From the NCBI RefSeq assembly GCF_003105115.1, contig NZ_QETH01000001.1, forward strand, positions 120,876 through 184,875: 64,000 nt of DNA, written 5' to 3'. Source of the stretch: Flavobacterium sp. HTF (lineage in GTDB: Bacteria > Bacteroidota > Bacteroidia > Flavobacteriales > Flavobacteriaceae). The notes beneath the pieces were generated by a model. It saw only the letters and a program-made list of their open reading frames with translations. It was not told the origin of the DNA and searched no databases. The translations under genes and the position numbers were made by a program. This document shows, piece after piece, positions 15,249-23,609 of the stretch (positions are counted from its first letter, which is position 1; every line of letters starts with the position of its first letter).

Positions 15249-16103
15249 AGTTTTTTTGTTTCAGGGTTTTTTTGTTTCAAGTTTCAGGTTTCAGGTTTCA
15301 GGTTTTGGGTTTTCGCACGAATTACACGAATTGGCACAAATTTTTTGCCACAGACTAAAATAGTTCAAAAAAAAATCTGCCTGATCTGCTCAATCTGCGT
15401 GAAACATTCTACCACAAATTACGCGAATTCCCACAAATTTTTCTCTACAGTTTAAAAGACTAAAATGATTCAAAAAGAATCTGCCTGATCTGCTCAATCT
15501 GCGTGAGGCTTTCTGCCACGAATTACACGAATTGGCACAAATTTTTCGCCACAGTTTAAAAGACTAAAATGATTCAAAAAGAATCTGCCTGATCTTCTCA
15601 TCTGCGTGAAACATTCTACCACAAATTACGCGAATTCCCACAAATTTTTCGCCACAGTTTAAAAGACTAAAATGATTCAAAAAAATCTCCTTAATCTGCT
15701 CAATCTGCGTGAAACATTCTACCACAAATTACGCGAATTCCCACAAATTTTTCGCCACAGTTTAAAAGACTAAAATGATTCAAAAAGAATCTGCCTGATC
15801 TGCTCAATCTGCGTGAGGCTTTCTGCCACGAATTACAAGAATTGGCACAAATTTTTCGCCACAGTTTAAAAGACTAAAATGATTCAAAAAGAATCTGCCT
15901 GATCTGCTCAATCCGCGTGAAGCTTTCTGCCACGAATTACACTAATTGGCACAAATTTTTTGCCGCAGCTTAAAATGATTCAAAAAAATCTCCTTAATCT
16001 GCTCAATCTGCGTGAAACATTCTACCACGAATTCAGGAATTGAGACTAATTTTTTTGATAAATAATCTGCTCAATCTGCCAAATCTGCGTGAAACCTTTT
16101 TAA
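15249..16103. repeat. Tandem array of a ~104-bp non-coding unit (about 8 copies)
   Basis: A gap of 855 bp without a gene. Units begin at about 15316, 15413, 15517, 15620, 15723, 15827, 15931 and 16026, giving steps of 97, 104, 103, 103, 104, 104 and 95 bp. Each unit runs: cacgaattacacgaattgg or cacaaattacgcgaattcc, then cacaaatttttcgccacag, tttaaaagactaaaatgatt, caaaaagaatctgcctgatc, tgctcaatctgcgtga, and a short variable spacer. The two unit types alternate A-B-A-B-B-A-A-A'. Preceding bases 15258-15305 hold a separate tttcaggtttcagg tandem. No open frame of note is present. Confidence 0.9.
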
Positions 16104-16991
16104 TTAATTTTTTGAAAATAGTCTCTTTAGAGAAATCGTCTTATCGTAAAAAGTAATTCTGATTCCGAAAAGCAAAATGATTCCGCCAAAAACCATTTGT
16201 AAAGTTATTCGTTCTTCCAAAAACAACCAAGCTAATATTGAAGTAATTACAGCCTGACTTAATAAACTTAACGAAACCCTTGTAGCACGCATGTGTTGAG
16301 TAGCGTAACTAATAGAAAGCCAGGCGCACAATTGGCAAATCACAGCCTGCAATAATAACACAAACCAACCGGTATTTGAAAATCCTGAGAAAGGTTCGTT
16401 TAGCAAATAACAAAGAATACCCAGATAAATACTTGAAGCCAGTAAGCTAATGGTCATAAAAGACAACACATCAACCTGTGACAATACATTTTTGCTGACC
16501 AAAAGATAGATCGAATATAGAATTCCGGATAAAACCGCAAACAGAAATGCCTGATTGAAATTCATTTCGATAAAAAACTCAAAACCTACCAAAGTTATCA
16601 TTCCCAATAAAGCGACCAGAGTTCCGATCCAGAAATTCGTTGCCGGTTTTGATTTTAAAAACAAAAATGTACCAACACCAACCCAAACCGGTGATAAATT
16701 GGTCAATAAAGAAGCTTGTGTTGCACTTGACTCCTGAATCGCAATATTCCAAACCGCAACATCCGAAGCAAATAAGATTCCGCAAAGCGCTGCCAAAAGA
16801 GTAAATTTTATTGTTGGAAGTTTAAAATTTTTACTCAAAAGCACATAAGGCAAAAGCAATATTACAGCAAATGCCATACGGTAAAATGCCGAAATCAATC
16901 CGGGAGCGAGACGGAGTTTTACTAAAATCGGAAAAATGGAAATGCAGAGTATACCGCAGATTAAGGCTAATCTTGGTTTGGTCAGTTTCAT
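16104..16991 (-). CDS. EamA/DMT family transporter
   Basis: 295-residue inner-membrane protein with about ten hydrophobic segments in two homologous halves (EamA repeats, about 5-135 and 150-280). Examples are LALICGILCISIFPILVKLRL, ALLTLSPVWVGVGTFLF-like TNLSPVWVGVGTFLFL, and the C-terminal QAVITSILAWLFLEERITLQMVFGG, which carries the family's usual ExxxxxxxxGxxLI signature. Members export metabolites or amino acids; the substrate here is unknown. Downstream are the tandem repeats, upstream the second secreted paralogue on the same strand. Confidence 0.92.
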   Translation of the reverse strand: MKLTKPRLALICGILCISIFPILVKLRLAPGLISAFYRMAFAVILLLPYVLLSKNFKLPTIKFTLLAALCGILFASDVAVWNIAIQESSATQASLLTNLSPVWVGVGTFLFLKSKPATNFWIGTLVALLGMITLVGFEFFIEMNFNQAFLFAVLSGILYSIYLLVSKNVLSQVDVLSFMTISLLASSIYLGILCYLLNEPFSGFSNTGWFVLLLQAVICQLCAWLSISYATQHMRATRVSLSLLSQAVITSILAWLFLEERITLQMVFGGIILLFGIRITFYDKTISLKRLFSKN

Positions 16992-17025
16992 GGGGTGTTT
17001 TTTAAACGTGTACTAATTTTTTTAA

Positions 17026-18468
17026 TTAATCAAAAAATTTCCTAATGATATATTCTTTTGTTTTATTGTCGTAATACCCCAGATAATAATTTGAATCTAA
17101 TTTGTATAAGGTCTGTGATGAAACATCTGTATTTTCATCAAAAAAAGTTCTGATTTTATCAAAGGCAAGCGGTTTTAATTCTTCTTTAATATGATTATTA
17201 TCTTTGTCGAATAAACATTCTATCTTCACAACTTTTCGATTAGCGTATGAATTAAAACTTTGCATCGTTGGATTATAATAAATAGCAGAAGCAGCAATTG
17301 CGCCAACCAGACCGAATTGGCCTAGAGCAATTTGTCCCGTAGATTGTTTCAACTCAGAAACGCTACCAAGAGTTACAAGTGTATTTTCTCCAATATGATA
17401 ACATGAAATTCCAGAATATAAATTGTTTACTTTTCGGATAAATTGAGAACTGTTTTCTAATATTCTTTTCCCTCCGAAATCGCTTCCTTCCTGATAAATA
17501 TCTGAATTTTTAAAATCTATAGGAGTATCGGGAGTTACATTGAATTCTTTTAGTAAATCTCCTTCCAGATTTTTAATTGTAAAGGCAAAAGAGTCAGGAG
17601 AGCTTTTAATCTGATATAATTTGTTATCAAAATAAAACGAATTAGAGTTTAGATTACTGCGGTTTTGAGTTACAATAATAGGTTTTTGAATAACTTTTTC
17701 TCTAATAGTGTAACTGTCTAAATTTATTGTTAGAATTTGCGTGTAATCGACATTTGTATCTAGCGTAATTATAATTTCTTTTTCGTTGAAATAACATTTT
17801 CTTTTTTTTGCGCCATCTGCTATTGAGCTTGGGTTTTCAGTTATAATATTTTGAATAGAAAATGGAGATTCAAAAGGGAGGAAGTTTTCTTCCAGAACAC
17901 CATATAAACTCGTTTTTGTGTAGTCTTTTTTATAAAAGCGTAAAGTGTTTAAATCTATAGATTTTGTATCGTATTTTCCATCCTGGTCAAAAATATGCAG
18001 CTTAAAAATACTACTTTCTTTTATAACACTTAGAATATAGAATTTATCTTTTGAACTGAATTTTTGCAAATAGACTTCATCTTTAAATGGCAAAGTATAT
18101 TGATTTATTGAAATTTTTCTGTTCCTAAAATCGTAGAGCTGTGAAAAAATCTGTTTATGGTTTGAAGATGACCAATATAATCTTGCATTAGAATTATTGG
18201 TATTATAACCTATCATATCGGTATATACTTTTTTGTCTGGTCTTTCGGTAGAGATACTGTCAGTTATCTGCATTTTTTCATTCAGTAAAATAGCTTTTAC
18301 TTTCTCTTTATCACTAATAAATAAAGTTGTTTCTTTTTTGTTATTGTCAACAATTTGAAAAACATCTCTGTTTCGTTTTAACTCAACAGGAGTGTAATTC
18401 ACAAGTTCTTGCGAAAAAGATAATAGAGCGCTGAAGAAAAATATTACTGTAAGTATTTTTTTAAACAT
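17026..18468 (-). CDS. Secreted protein of unknown function, paralogue B
   Basis: 480 residues beginning MFKKILTVIFFFSALLSFSQ, a signal peptide ending at SFSQ. No domain is recognised. It is related along its length to the gene at 12523-13866, most obviously at the C-terminus (LAFDKIRTFFDENTDVSS, YYLGYYDNKTKEYIIRKF). It carries an extra hydrophobic glycine-rich segment (GQIALGQFGLVGAIAASAIYYNP, about 375-400) missing from its partner. A TATATTTG element upstream (18505-18512) is a plausible promoter. Likely exported; function unknown. Confidence 0.75.
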   Translation of the reverse strand: MFKKILTVIFFFSALLSFSQELVNYTPVELKRNRDVFQIVDNNKKETTLFISDKEKVKAILLNEKMQITDSISTERPDKKVYTDMIGYNTNNSNARLYWSSSNHKQIFSQLYDFRNRKISINQYTLPFKDEVYLQKFSSKDKFYILSVIKESSIFKLHIFDQDGKYDTKSIDLNTLRFYKKDYTKTSLYGVLEENFLPFESPFSIQNIITENPSSIADGAKKRKCYFNEKEIIITLDTNVDYTQILTINLDSYTIREKVIQKPIIVTQNRSNLNSNSFYFDNKLYQIKSSPDSFAFTIKNLEGDLLKEFNVTPDTPIDFKNSDIYQEGSDFGGKRILENSSQFIRKVNNLYSGISCYHIGENTLVTLGSVSELKQSTGQIALGQFGLVGAIAASAIYYNPTMQSFNSYANRKVVKIECLFDKDNNHIKEELKPLAFDKIRTFFDENTDVSSQTLYKLDSNYYLGYYDNKTKEYIIRKFFD

Positions 18469-18504
18469 AAATCAAGTTGTTGGCTTTTGGTTAATGATTT
18501 TCGT

Positions 18505-18512
18505 CAAATATA
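18505..18512 (-). promoter_or_regulatory. -7 element for paralogue B
   Basis: caaatata reads TATATTTG on the minus strand. A TTTG lies 23 bp further upstream (18536-18539), inside the terminator of the preceding gene. It is 37 bp before the start codon. Confidence 0.5.
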
Positions 18513-18535
18513 ATTGGTTTAAAATATTTAGAAAA

Positions 18536-18582
18536 CAAAAAGCGTGAATCAGCTAAAAATATTAATCGACTCACGCTTTTTT
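18536..18582 (-). terminator. Terminator after the 91-residue protein gene
   Basis: aaaaagcgtga (18537-18547) pairs with tcacgcttttt (18571-18581) around a 23-nt loop. It lies 8 bp past the stop codon of the leftward gene at 18590. Confidence 0.75.
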
Positions 18583-18589
18583 GTTGGTT

Positions 18590-18865
18590 TTAAACTGTTG
18601 CGAATTTGCTGCAGGCCTTTTGAATTTGTTTATCCGAAAACGGTTCGAGCGTTTTGGCTAACATTTTACTGGTTCTGATGCAGCTCATCATTTTTGTCCG
18701 GAGGCTGAGGTCATTTCCCATTTCACTTTCAAGCATAATCTTGAAAATTTCGGTTAAATGATCTGGCTGTTCCCTAAAGTCTTCTTCAAACCAAAGATTT
18801 GAAAGGAATTGTGCCATTGCCGTCATTACAGCCTTTTCTGATGTTTTTTCATTTTCTTTAGTCAT
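18590..18865 (-). CDS. Small cytosolic protein of unknown function
   Basis: 91 residues from the ATG at 18865 (MTKENEKTSEKAV); an upstream in-frame ATG at 18886 would run into the structured leader and is not preferred. The protein is helical and soluble, with LSNLWFEEDFREQPDHLTEIFKIMLESEMGND and LRTKMMSCIRTSKMLAKTLEPFS. It has no signal peptide and no domain I recognise. It has its own promoter (19032-19039), a 150-nt leader with a folded RNA (18884-18966) and a terminator, so it is a complete single-gene unit. Confidence 0.65.
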   Translation of the reverse strand: MTKENEKTSEKAVMTAMAQFLSNLWFEEDFREQPDHLTEIFKIMLESEMGNDLSLRTKMMSCIRTSKMLAKTLEPFSDKQIQKACSKFATV

Positions 18866-18883
18866 AATCGAAAATATTAAACG

Positions 18884-18966
18884 CACGAAACCCTCGTGTT
18901 AGGTGTGACTAAATATCCGAAGATAGATTTAGGGTGGTTTCCCACTCCTTCACCATAACGAGGGTT
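18884..18966 (-). ncRNA. Candidate structured RNA leader (riboswitch-like)
   Basis: Read on the minus strand. P1 pairs aaccctcg (959-966 side) with cgagggtt (889-896 side), 8-9 bp. Inside, ggtg (951-954 side) pairs with cacc (902-905 side). A hairpin gtgg-GAAA-ccac covers 934-945. A second hairpin ctaaat/atttag (909-914, 927-932) is topped by atc-UUCG-gat (915-924). Both loops are standard stable tetraloops only on this strand. The 3' strand of P1 can instead form cacga-gggtt-tcgtg (884-898), a competing hairpin about 19 nt before the start codon. (Short numbers abbreviate 18xxx positions.) Family unknown; not matched to any riboswitch I can recall. Confidence 0.55.
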
Positions 18967-19031
18967 CGCTTATTATTAACTTTAAATAAGTTTTTATTGA
19001 AAGTCTTCAGTATTTAGTCGAAACAAACTTA

Positions 19032-19039
19032 CAAATATA
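19032..19039 (-). promoter_or_regulatory. -7 element driving the structured leader
   Basis: On the minus strand TATATTTG, an exact consensus match, with TTTG 16 bp further upstream. Transcription would begin near 19023, giving a leader of about 158 nt before the ATG at 18865. Confidence 0.55.
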
Positions 19040-19093
19040 AATTTGAAACAAATAACAAATTGTAGGAATTTTAGTTTGTTTTTTTGCCAATGT

Positions 19094-19180
19094 TGTCATT
19101 TCGAGGAATGAGAAATCGCACAGGAAACTCAACAACAGTGCGTGAATCTTGCGTGCGATTTCTCGTTCCTCGAAATGACA
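19094..19180. repeat. REP-like palindrome 3 (27-bp arms, 26/27)
   Basis: Left arm 19094-19120 starts tgtcatttcgaggaatg and right arm 19154-19180 ends ttcctcgaaatgaca. They are reverse complements with one T-G exception over 27 bp, around a 33-nt loop. It starts 22 bp past the metG stop, so it may terminate metG as well as being a dispersed repeat. Confidence 0.85.
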
Positions 19181-19201
19181 AATGAATATGTCTAAATCAG
19201 T

Positions 19202-21256
19202 TTAATTTACCGTTTCACCATTCGGAGCATCAGCATCCGGATTTATAAAAACTAATTTTCCTTCTGCATTTGTTGTCATCAGGATCATTCCCTGGCTTTC
19301 AACACCACGCAAAGCTCTTGGAGCAAGGTTTGCTAAAACAGAAACACGTTTACCGATAATTTCTTCCGGAGAGAAGCTTTCTGCAATTCCCGAAACAATG
19401 GTACGAACGTCAATTCCGGTATCTACTTTAAGAACCAGAAGTTTGTTTGCTTTTGGCATTTTCTCCGCTTCCAAAATTGTTCCGACACGAATATCCATTT
19501 TCGCAAAATCCTCAAACTGAATTAAGTCTTTTTGTGGTTCCGGTTGTTTGCTTTCGGCTAGGTTTGCGGTTTTTGTAGCTTCCAATTTATCTATTTGTTT
19601 TTGTATTTCTTCGTCTTCAATTTTTGCAAAAAGCAGTTCTGCTTCGCCAATTTTGTGGTTTTGAGGAAATAAATTCCAATCTTCAAATTCCAAATTCCAA
19701 CTTAAATCTTTAATGTTTAGAATTTTTGAAAGTTTAGCCGCTGTAAAAGGCAAAAACGGTTCAGCCAAAACACTCAGTGCAGCTGCAATTTGCAACGCTA
19801 CGTACATTTGAGTTTTTACACGCTCCGGATTGTCTTTCATTACTTTCCACGGCTCTTCGTCAGCAAGGTATTTGTTTCCTAAACGGGCAACATTCATCAA
19901 TTCTCCCAAAGCTTCACGGAATCTGTAACGCTCAACCGAACTTGAAATCACAGCCGGATAGGCTTTTAATTCTGCTAAAGTGGCTTCGTCAATTTCTGTA
20001 AATTCATTTGGCGTCGGAACAACACCATCGTAATATTTGTTGGTTAAAACCACAACACGATTAATAAAGTTTCCGAAAATGGCAACTAATTCGTTGTTAT
20101 TTCTGGCCTGAAAATCTTTCCAGGTAAAATCGTTATCTTTTGTTTCCGGTGCGTTTGATGTTAAAGCATAACGCAAAACATCCTGCTTATCCGGGAATTC
20201 TTCTAAATATTCGTGCAGCCAAACCGCCCAGTTTTTAGAAGTCGAAAGTTTGTTTCCTTCCAGATTCAAAAACTCATTTGCCGGAACATTATCTGGTAAA
20301 ATATAACTTCCTTCGGCTTTTAGCATTGCCGGAAAAATGATACAGTGAAAAACAATATTGTCTTTTCCGATAAAGTGAACCAATTTGGTATCCTGATCTT
20401 TCCAGTACGGTTCCCAGTCTTTTCCTTCGCGGGCTGCCCATTCTTTTGTAGAAGAAATGTATCCGATAGGCGCATCAAACCAAACGTAAAGTTTTTTCCC
20501 TTCTGCACCTTCAACCGGAACGTCAATTCCCCAGTCAAGGTCACGTGTTACCGCGCGAGGCTCAAGTCCGCCATCAACCCATGATTTAACCTGTCCGTAA
20601 ACATTAGGTTTCCAGTCGCTTTTATGTCCGACCAAAATCCATTCCTGAAGAAATTCAGTATATCTGTCCAAAGGTAAAAACCAGTGTTTTGTTGCTTTTA
20701 AAATTGGGGTTTCTCCCGTAATTGTTGATTTTGGATTAATCAAATCCGTAGCATTCAAAGTCGATCCGCAATTTTCACACTGATCTCCGTAAGCTCCTTC
20801 ATTACCACATCTTGGACAAGTACCCACTACAAAACGGTCTGCCAGAAACTGATTCGCTTTTGCATCGTACAACTGCTCTGTAACTTCTTCAATAAAATCT
20901 CCCTTATCATACAAAGTCCTAAAGAATTCAGAAGCCGTATCGTGATGAATTTTAGCAGAAGTTCTTGAATAATTGTTGAAAGAAATTCCAAAATCTGAAA
21001 ATGATTTGCGGATAATTCCATCATATTTATCAATAACTTCCTGTGGCGTAATACCTTCTTTTTTTGCTTTCATCGAAATAGCAACACCGTGTTCATCGCT
21101 TCCGCAAATAAACGCAACATCTTTTCCCTGCAAACGTAAATATCTCGAATAAATATCTGCCGGTACATAAACCCCCGCCAAATGCCCAATATGTATAGGT
21201 CCGTTGGTGTAAGGCAAAGCAGCCGTAATAGTATATCTTTTTGGATTCTGTATCAT
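19202..21256 (-). CDS. metG: Methionine--tRNA ligase
   Basis: 684 residues; charges tRNA-Met (initiator and elongator) with methionine using ATP. Signature HIGH is in [13 protein letters not shown] (about 13-25), the zinc knuckle is [17 protein letters not shown] (about 160), and the KMSKS equivalent is KLSTS in [15 protein letters not shown]-terminal tRNA-binding OB domain (about 580-684) begins [17 protein letters not shown] and includes [15 protein letters not shown], the dimerisation/EMAP-like extension found in long-form MetG. Complete. A CAAAAATA box (TATTTTTG on the minus strand, 21276-21283) is a candidate promoter. Confidence 0.98.
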   Translation of the reverse strand: MIQNPKRYTITAALPYTNGPIHIGHLAGVYVPADIYSRYLRLQGKDVAFICGSDEHGVAISMKAKKEGITPQEVIDKYDGIIRKSFSDFGISFNNYSRTSAKIHHDTASEFFRTLYDKGDFIEEVTEQLYDAKANQFLADRFVVGTCPRCGNEGAYGDQCENCGSTLNATDLINPKSTITGETPILKATKHWFLPLDRYTEFLQEWILVGHKSDWKPNVYGQVKSWVDGGLEPRAVTRDLDWGIDVPVEGAEGKKLYVWFDAPIGYISSTKEWAAREGKDWEPYWKDQDTKLVHFIGKDNIVFHCIIFPAMLKAEGSYILPDNVPANEFLNLEGNKLSTSKNWAVWLHEYLEEFPDKQDVLRYALTSNAPETKDNDFTWKDFQARNNNELVAIFGNFINRVVVLTNKYYDGVVPTPNEFTEIDEATLAELKAYPAVISSSVERYRFREALGELMNVARLGNKYLADEEPWKVMKDNPERVKTQMYVALQIAAALSVLAEPFLPFTAAKLSKILNIKDLSWNLEFEDWNLFPQNHKIGEAELLFAKIEDEEIQKQIDKLEATKTANLAESKQPEPQKDLIQFEDFAKMDIRVGTILEAEKMPKANKLLVLKVDTGIDVRTIVSGIAESFSPEEIIGKRVSVLANLAPRALRGVESQGMILMTTNAEGKLVFINPDADAPNGETVN

Positions 21257-21275
21257 AACTCAATTTTATTGAGTG

Positions 21276-21283
21276 CAAAAATA
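21276..21283 (-). promoter_or_regulatory. -7 element for metG
   Basis: Minus strand TATTTTTG fits TAnnTTTG, 20 bp upstream of the metG start. No clear -33 TTTG. Confidence 0.4.
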
Positions 21284-21396
21284 AGCAATAGAATTGAGAT
21301 TTTAATATTGCGCAGTGATTCGATAATTTTTCTTTGTGAATCTCCGCACAATAATCACAAAATTTCCTTCAACAAAAACCTTATAGTCTTTTTGAC

Positions 21397-21404
21397 TATA
21401 TTTG
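21397..21404 (+). promoter_or_regulatory. -7 element for GH43 gene
   Basis: TATATTTG, exact match, 18 bp before the chosen ATG at 21422. This position supports the short start rather than the long open frame beginning inside metG. Confidence 0.5.
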
Positions 21405-21421
21405 AAAAAAATATCAGAAAC

Positions 21422-22921
21422 ATGAAAAAAATATATCTTACCTTTTTAATCCTGTTTTCCTATTGTGTTTATTCTCAGTCGCAATCAGGGAAAAATCTAA
21501 AGGAGAATCAATATTCGAATCCGATTTTTGCCGGAGATTATCCTGATCCGAGTTTGCTCAGGGACGGAAAAGATTATTATGTGGTTCATTCTTCATTTGA
21601 ATATTATCCCGGACTTTTAATCTGGCATTCGACGGATTTGATGAATTGGCAACCGGTAACGAATGCCCTTCATAAATATGTTGGTGCGGTTTGGGCTCCC
21701 GATTTGATAAAGTATAACAATAAGTTTTATATTTATTTTCCGGCCAATAATACCAATTTTGTTGTGACTGCTGACTCTATTAATGGTCCATGGAGCGAAC
21801 CTGTTGATTTAAAAATAGGAAATATAGATCCGGGACATATTGCGGATGAAAACGGAAATCGATTTTTATATTTCAGTAATGGCGGTTATGTTGCCCTTTC
21901 AAAAGACGGACTTTCTGTAACCAGCGAGCTGAAACACGTTTATGATGGCTGGAAAATACCCAGAGAATGGAGTATTGAATGTTTTTGTATGGAAGGTCCG
22001 AAGCTCTTTAAGCGCGGTGAATATTATTATCTCACAGTAGCCGAAGGCGGAACTGCCGGACCGGCGACAAGCCATATGGTAATTTCTGCCCGATCAAAAT
22101 CGCCTTTAGGACCTTGGGAAAATTCGCCGCACAATCCGATTTTGCGTACGCAAAGCAGTTCTGAAACCTGGTGGTCTAAAGGACACAGCACGATTTTTGA
22201 AGATATAAACGGAAAATGGTGGATGCTTTTTCATGCGTATGAGAAAAATTTCTATAACCTGGGGCGCCAGACTTTATTGCAGCCGGTAGAATGGACAAAA
22301 GACGGCTGGTACAAAATGCCTAAAGAGATCCAGACCGATAAACCGATTACAAAACCAAAAGGAGTTGCCTTACCGGAATTTTCTCTGACAGACAATTTCT
22401 CCGGAACGGTACTTAAGCCGCAATGGAAGTTTTATAACGGAGTGGAAGATTCCCGTTTTAAAGTTGCAAATAATGCTTTGACGATACAAGGAAAAGGGGA
22501 TAATGTCGGAAACAGTTCGCCTCTTGTAGTAGTTCCGGGTGGACATTCTTATACGGCTGAGGTCGAAATGGAAATAGAAGGAGATGCAACGGGAGGGTTG
22601 GTTCTCTTTTATGACAACAGGTACTTTTCGGGAATTTTGGCAGATCAAACCAATATTTTGACGAATCTGCGAGGCTGGCAATTTACAACGGAAAAGAATA
22701 CACATAAAAAGAAAGTTTTTCTTCGACTTAAAAATATCGAAAACACAGTCGATATGTATTACAGTATTGATGGAAAAGAATGGAAAAAAATAGAAAATTC
22801 GGTTGAGGTTTCTTCTTACAACCACAATGTTTTAAGTGGTTTTCTGGGTTTGAGAATTGGTCTTTGCTCAATCGGAAAAGGAAGTGTTACGTTTAAAAAC
22901 TTCGTTTATAAAACCTTGTAA
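21422..22921 (+). CDS. Glycoside hydrolase family 43 (beta-xylosidase/arabinofuranosidase-like)
   Basis: Start is set at 21422 because MKKIYLTFLILFSYCVYSQ is a signal peptide and the frame before it overlaps metG on the other strand. The 499-residue protein has a five-bladed propeller domain (about 35-320). The catalytic acids are visible: Asp in AGDYPDPSLLRDG, Asp in WAPDLIKY (pKa modulator) and Glu in FCMEGPKLF. The C-terminal domain (about 330-499) beginning SLTDNFSGTVLKPQW is the beta-sandwich often attached to GH43 xylan-side-chain enzymes. It would release xylose or arabinose from plant polysaccharide in the periplasm. No SusC/SusD genes are nearby, so this is not a classical polysaccharide-utilisation locus. 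Confidence 0.9.
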   Translation: MKKIYLTFLILFSYCVYSQSQSGKNLKENQYSNPIFAGDYPDPSLLRDGKDYYVVHSSFEYYPGLLIWHSTDLMNWQPVTNALHKYVGAVWAPDLIKYNNKFYIYFPANNTNFVVTADSINGPWSEPVDLKIGNIDPGHIADENGNRFLYFSNGGYVALSKDGLSVTSELKHVYDGWKIPREWSIECFCMEGPKLFKRGEYYYLTVAEGGTAGPATSHMVISARSKSPLGPWENSPHNPILRTQSSSETWWSKGHSTIFEDINGKWWMLFHAYEKNFYNLGRQTLLQPVEWTKDGWYKMPKEIQTDKPITKPKGVALPEFSLTDNFSGTVLKPQWKFYNGVEDSRFKVANNALTIQGKGDNVGNSSPLVVVPGGHSYTAEVEMEIEGDATGGLVLFYDNRYFSGILADQTNILTNLRGWQFTTEKNTHKKKVFLRLKNIENTVDMYYSIDGKEWKKIENSVEVSSYNHNVLSGFLGLRIGLCSIGKGSVTFKNFVYKTL

Positions 22922-22987
22922 ATTCGTATCCCGAAAATGTTCGACTTTACTTTGCCAGGTAAACAAATCTGTAAACAGCAAAACCCG

Positions 22988-22995
22988 TATCTTTG
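22988..22995 (+). promoter_or_regulatory. -7 element for the 56-residue gene
   Basis: TATCTTTG fits TAnnTTTG and lies 28 bp upstream of the ATG at 23023. Confidence 0.45.
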
Positions 22996-23022
22996 CAAAA
23001 GCAATAACTAAGATGTAAAATT

Positions 23023-23193
23023 ATGGCAAAAGGACCTGAAAAAAACACAAAGAATAAGGCTTTGCATACCAAATTACTCAATCGGAAAAAGGCCAAAATT
23101 CAGGAAGAAAAAAGAGAAAGGGCACTTCGTTTAAAAGCTTTAGTGGCAAAAATGAATGAGAAGAAGAACACTGACGAATCTGATGCGAAGTAA
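23023..23193 (+). CDS. Small Lys/Arg-rich protein (56 aa)
   Basis: A short frame starting MAKGPEKNTKNKALHTKLLN and ending ...MNEKKNTDESDAK. It is strongly basic with a probable single long helix (KAKIQEEKRERALRLKAL) and no cysteine or membrane segment. I do not recognise a named family, although similar small basic proteins are common in flavobacteria. A good -7 element upstream and lysine-rich codon use support expression. It could bind RNA or ribosomes; this is a guess. Confidence 0.6.
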   Translation: MAKGPEKNTKNKALHTKLLNRKKAKIQEEKRERALRLKALVAKMNEKKNTDESDAK

Positions 23194-23312
23194 ATCAATC
23201 GTATCTGAGATCAGAAAATCGTATATTTAAGTAGAACCAGTTTAAACTACGTTTGCCTTTCTTAAATAAGAATATATTTTGCAACCTTTGCAGCGAAAAA
23301 CAAAGCAAATTT

Positions 23313-23540
23313 ATGAGCAAGACTAAACTTATTATCAATAAAAACGGATCTATAAAAATAGAAGGAGAATTTGAAATTATGGATGCCGAAGGAACGGTTT
23401 ACGGTTTACAGGGAAGATCTGCACTGGGTCTTTGCCGTTGCGGATTATCTGCAAACAAACCTTTCTGCGATGGAGGACACCGTAATAATTTCGAACATGA
23501 TTCGATCGCATTTGACTTACCTCCGATGAAAACAAACTAA
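23313..23540 (+). CDS. CDGSH iron-sulfur domain protein
   Basis: 75 residues from the ATG at 23313 (MSKTKLIINKNG); the upstream ATG at 23253 adds a non-conserved stretch. The motif CRCGLSANKPFCDGGHR gives the Cys3-His set that ligates a [2Fe-2S] cluster (CxC...CDGxH, MitoNEET-like). Redox or Fe-S transfer role is known for the family; partner here is unknown. It ends just before a bidirectional terminator shared with the convergent PhzF gene. Confidence 0.92.
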   Translation: MSKTKLIINKNGSIKIEGEFEIMDAEGTVYGLQGRSALGLCRCGLSANKPFCDGGHRNNFEHDSIAFDLPPMKTN

Positions 23541-23556
23541 GATTCTGTTTCAAAAT

Positions 23557-23590
23557 AAAAAAAGCTGCATTTTATAATGCAGCTTTTTTT
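23557..23590. terminator. Bidirectional terminator (CDGSH / PhzF)
   Basis: 14-bp stem aaaaaaagctgcat/atgcagcttttttt with a 6-nt loop between convergent genes. Confidence 0.9.
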
Positions 23591-23609
23591 ATTTCTATAT
23601 CGTAATGAA

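Noticed and set aside
15316..16100. The tandem array as a CRISPR.
   Set aside because: Units are ~104 bp and conserved along nearly all their length; there are no unique spacers and no cas genes.
21182..21421. N-terminal extension of the GH43 gene overlapping metG.
   Set aside because: The signal peptide at 21422 and the promoter element at 21397-21404 show that the real start is downstream of the overlap.
21422..22921. A polysaccharide-utilisation locus around the GH43 enzyme.
   Set aside because: No SusC/SusD pair, regulator or second glycosidase occurs in the neighbourhood.
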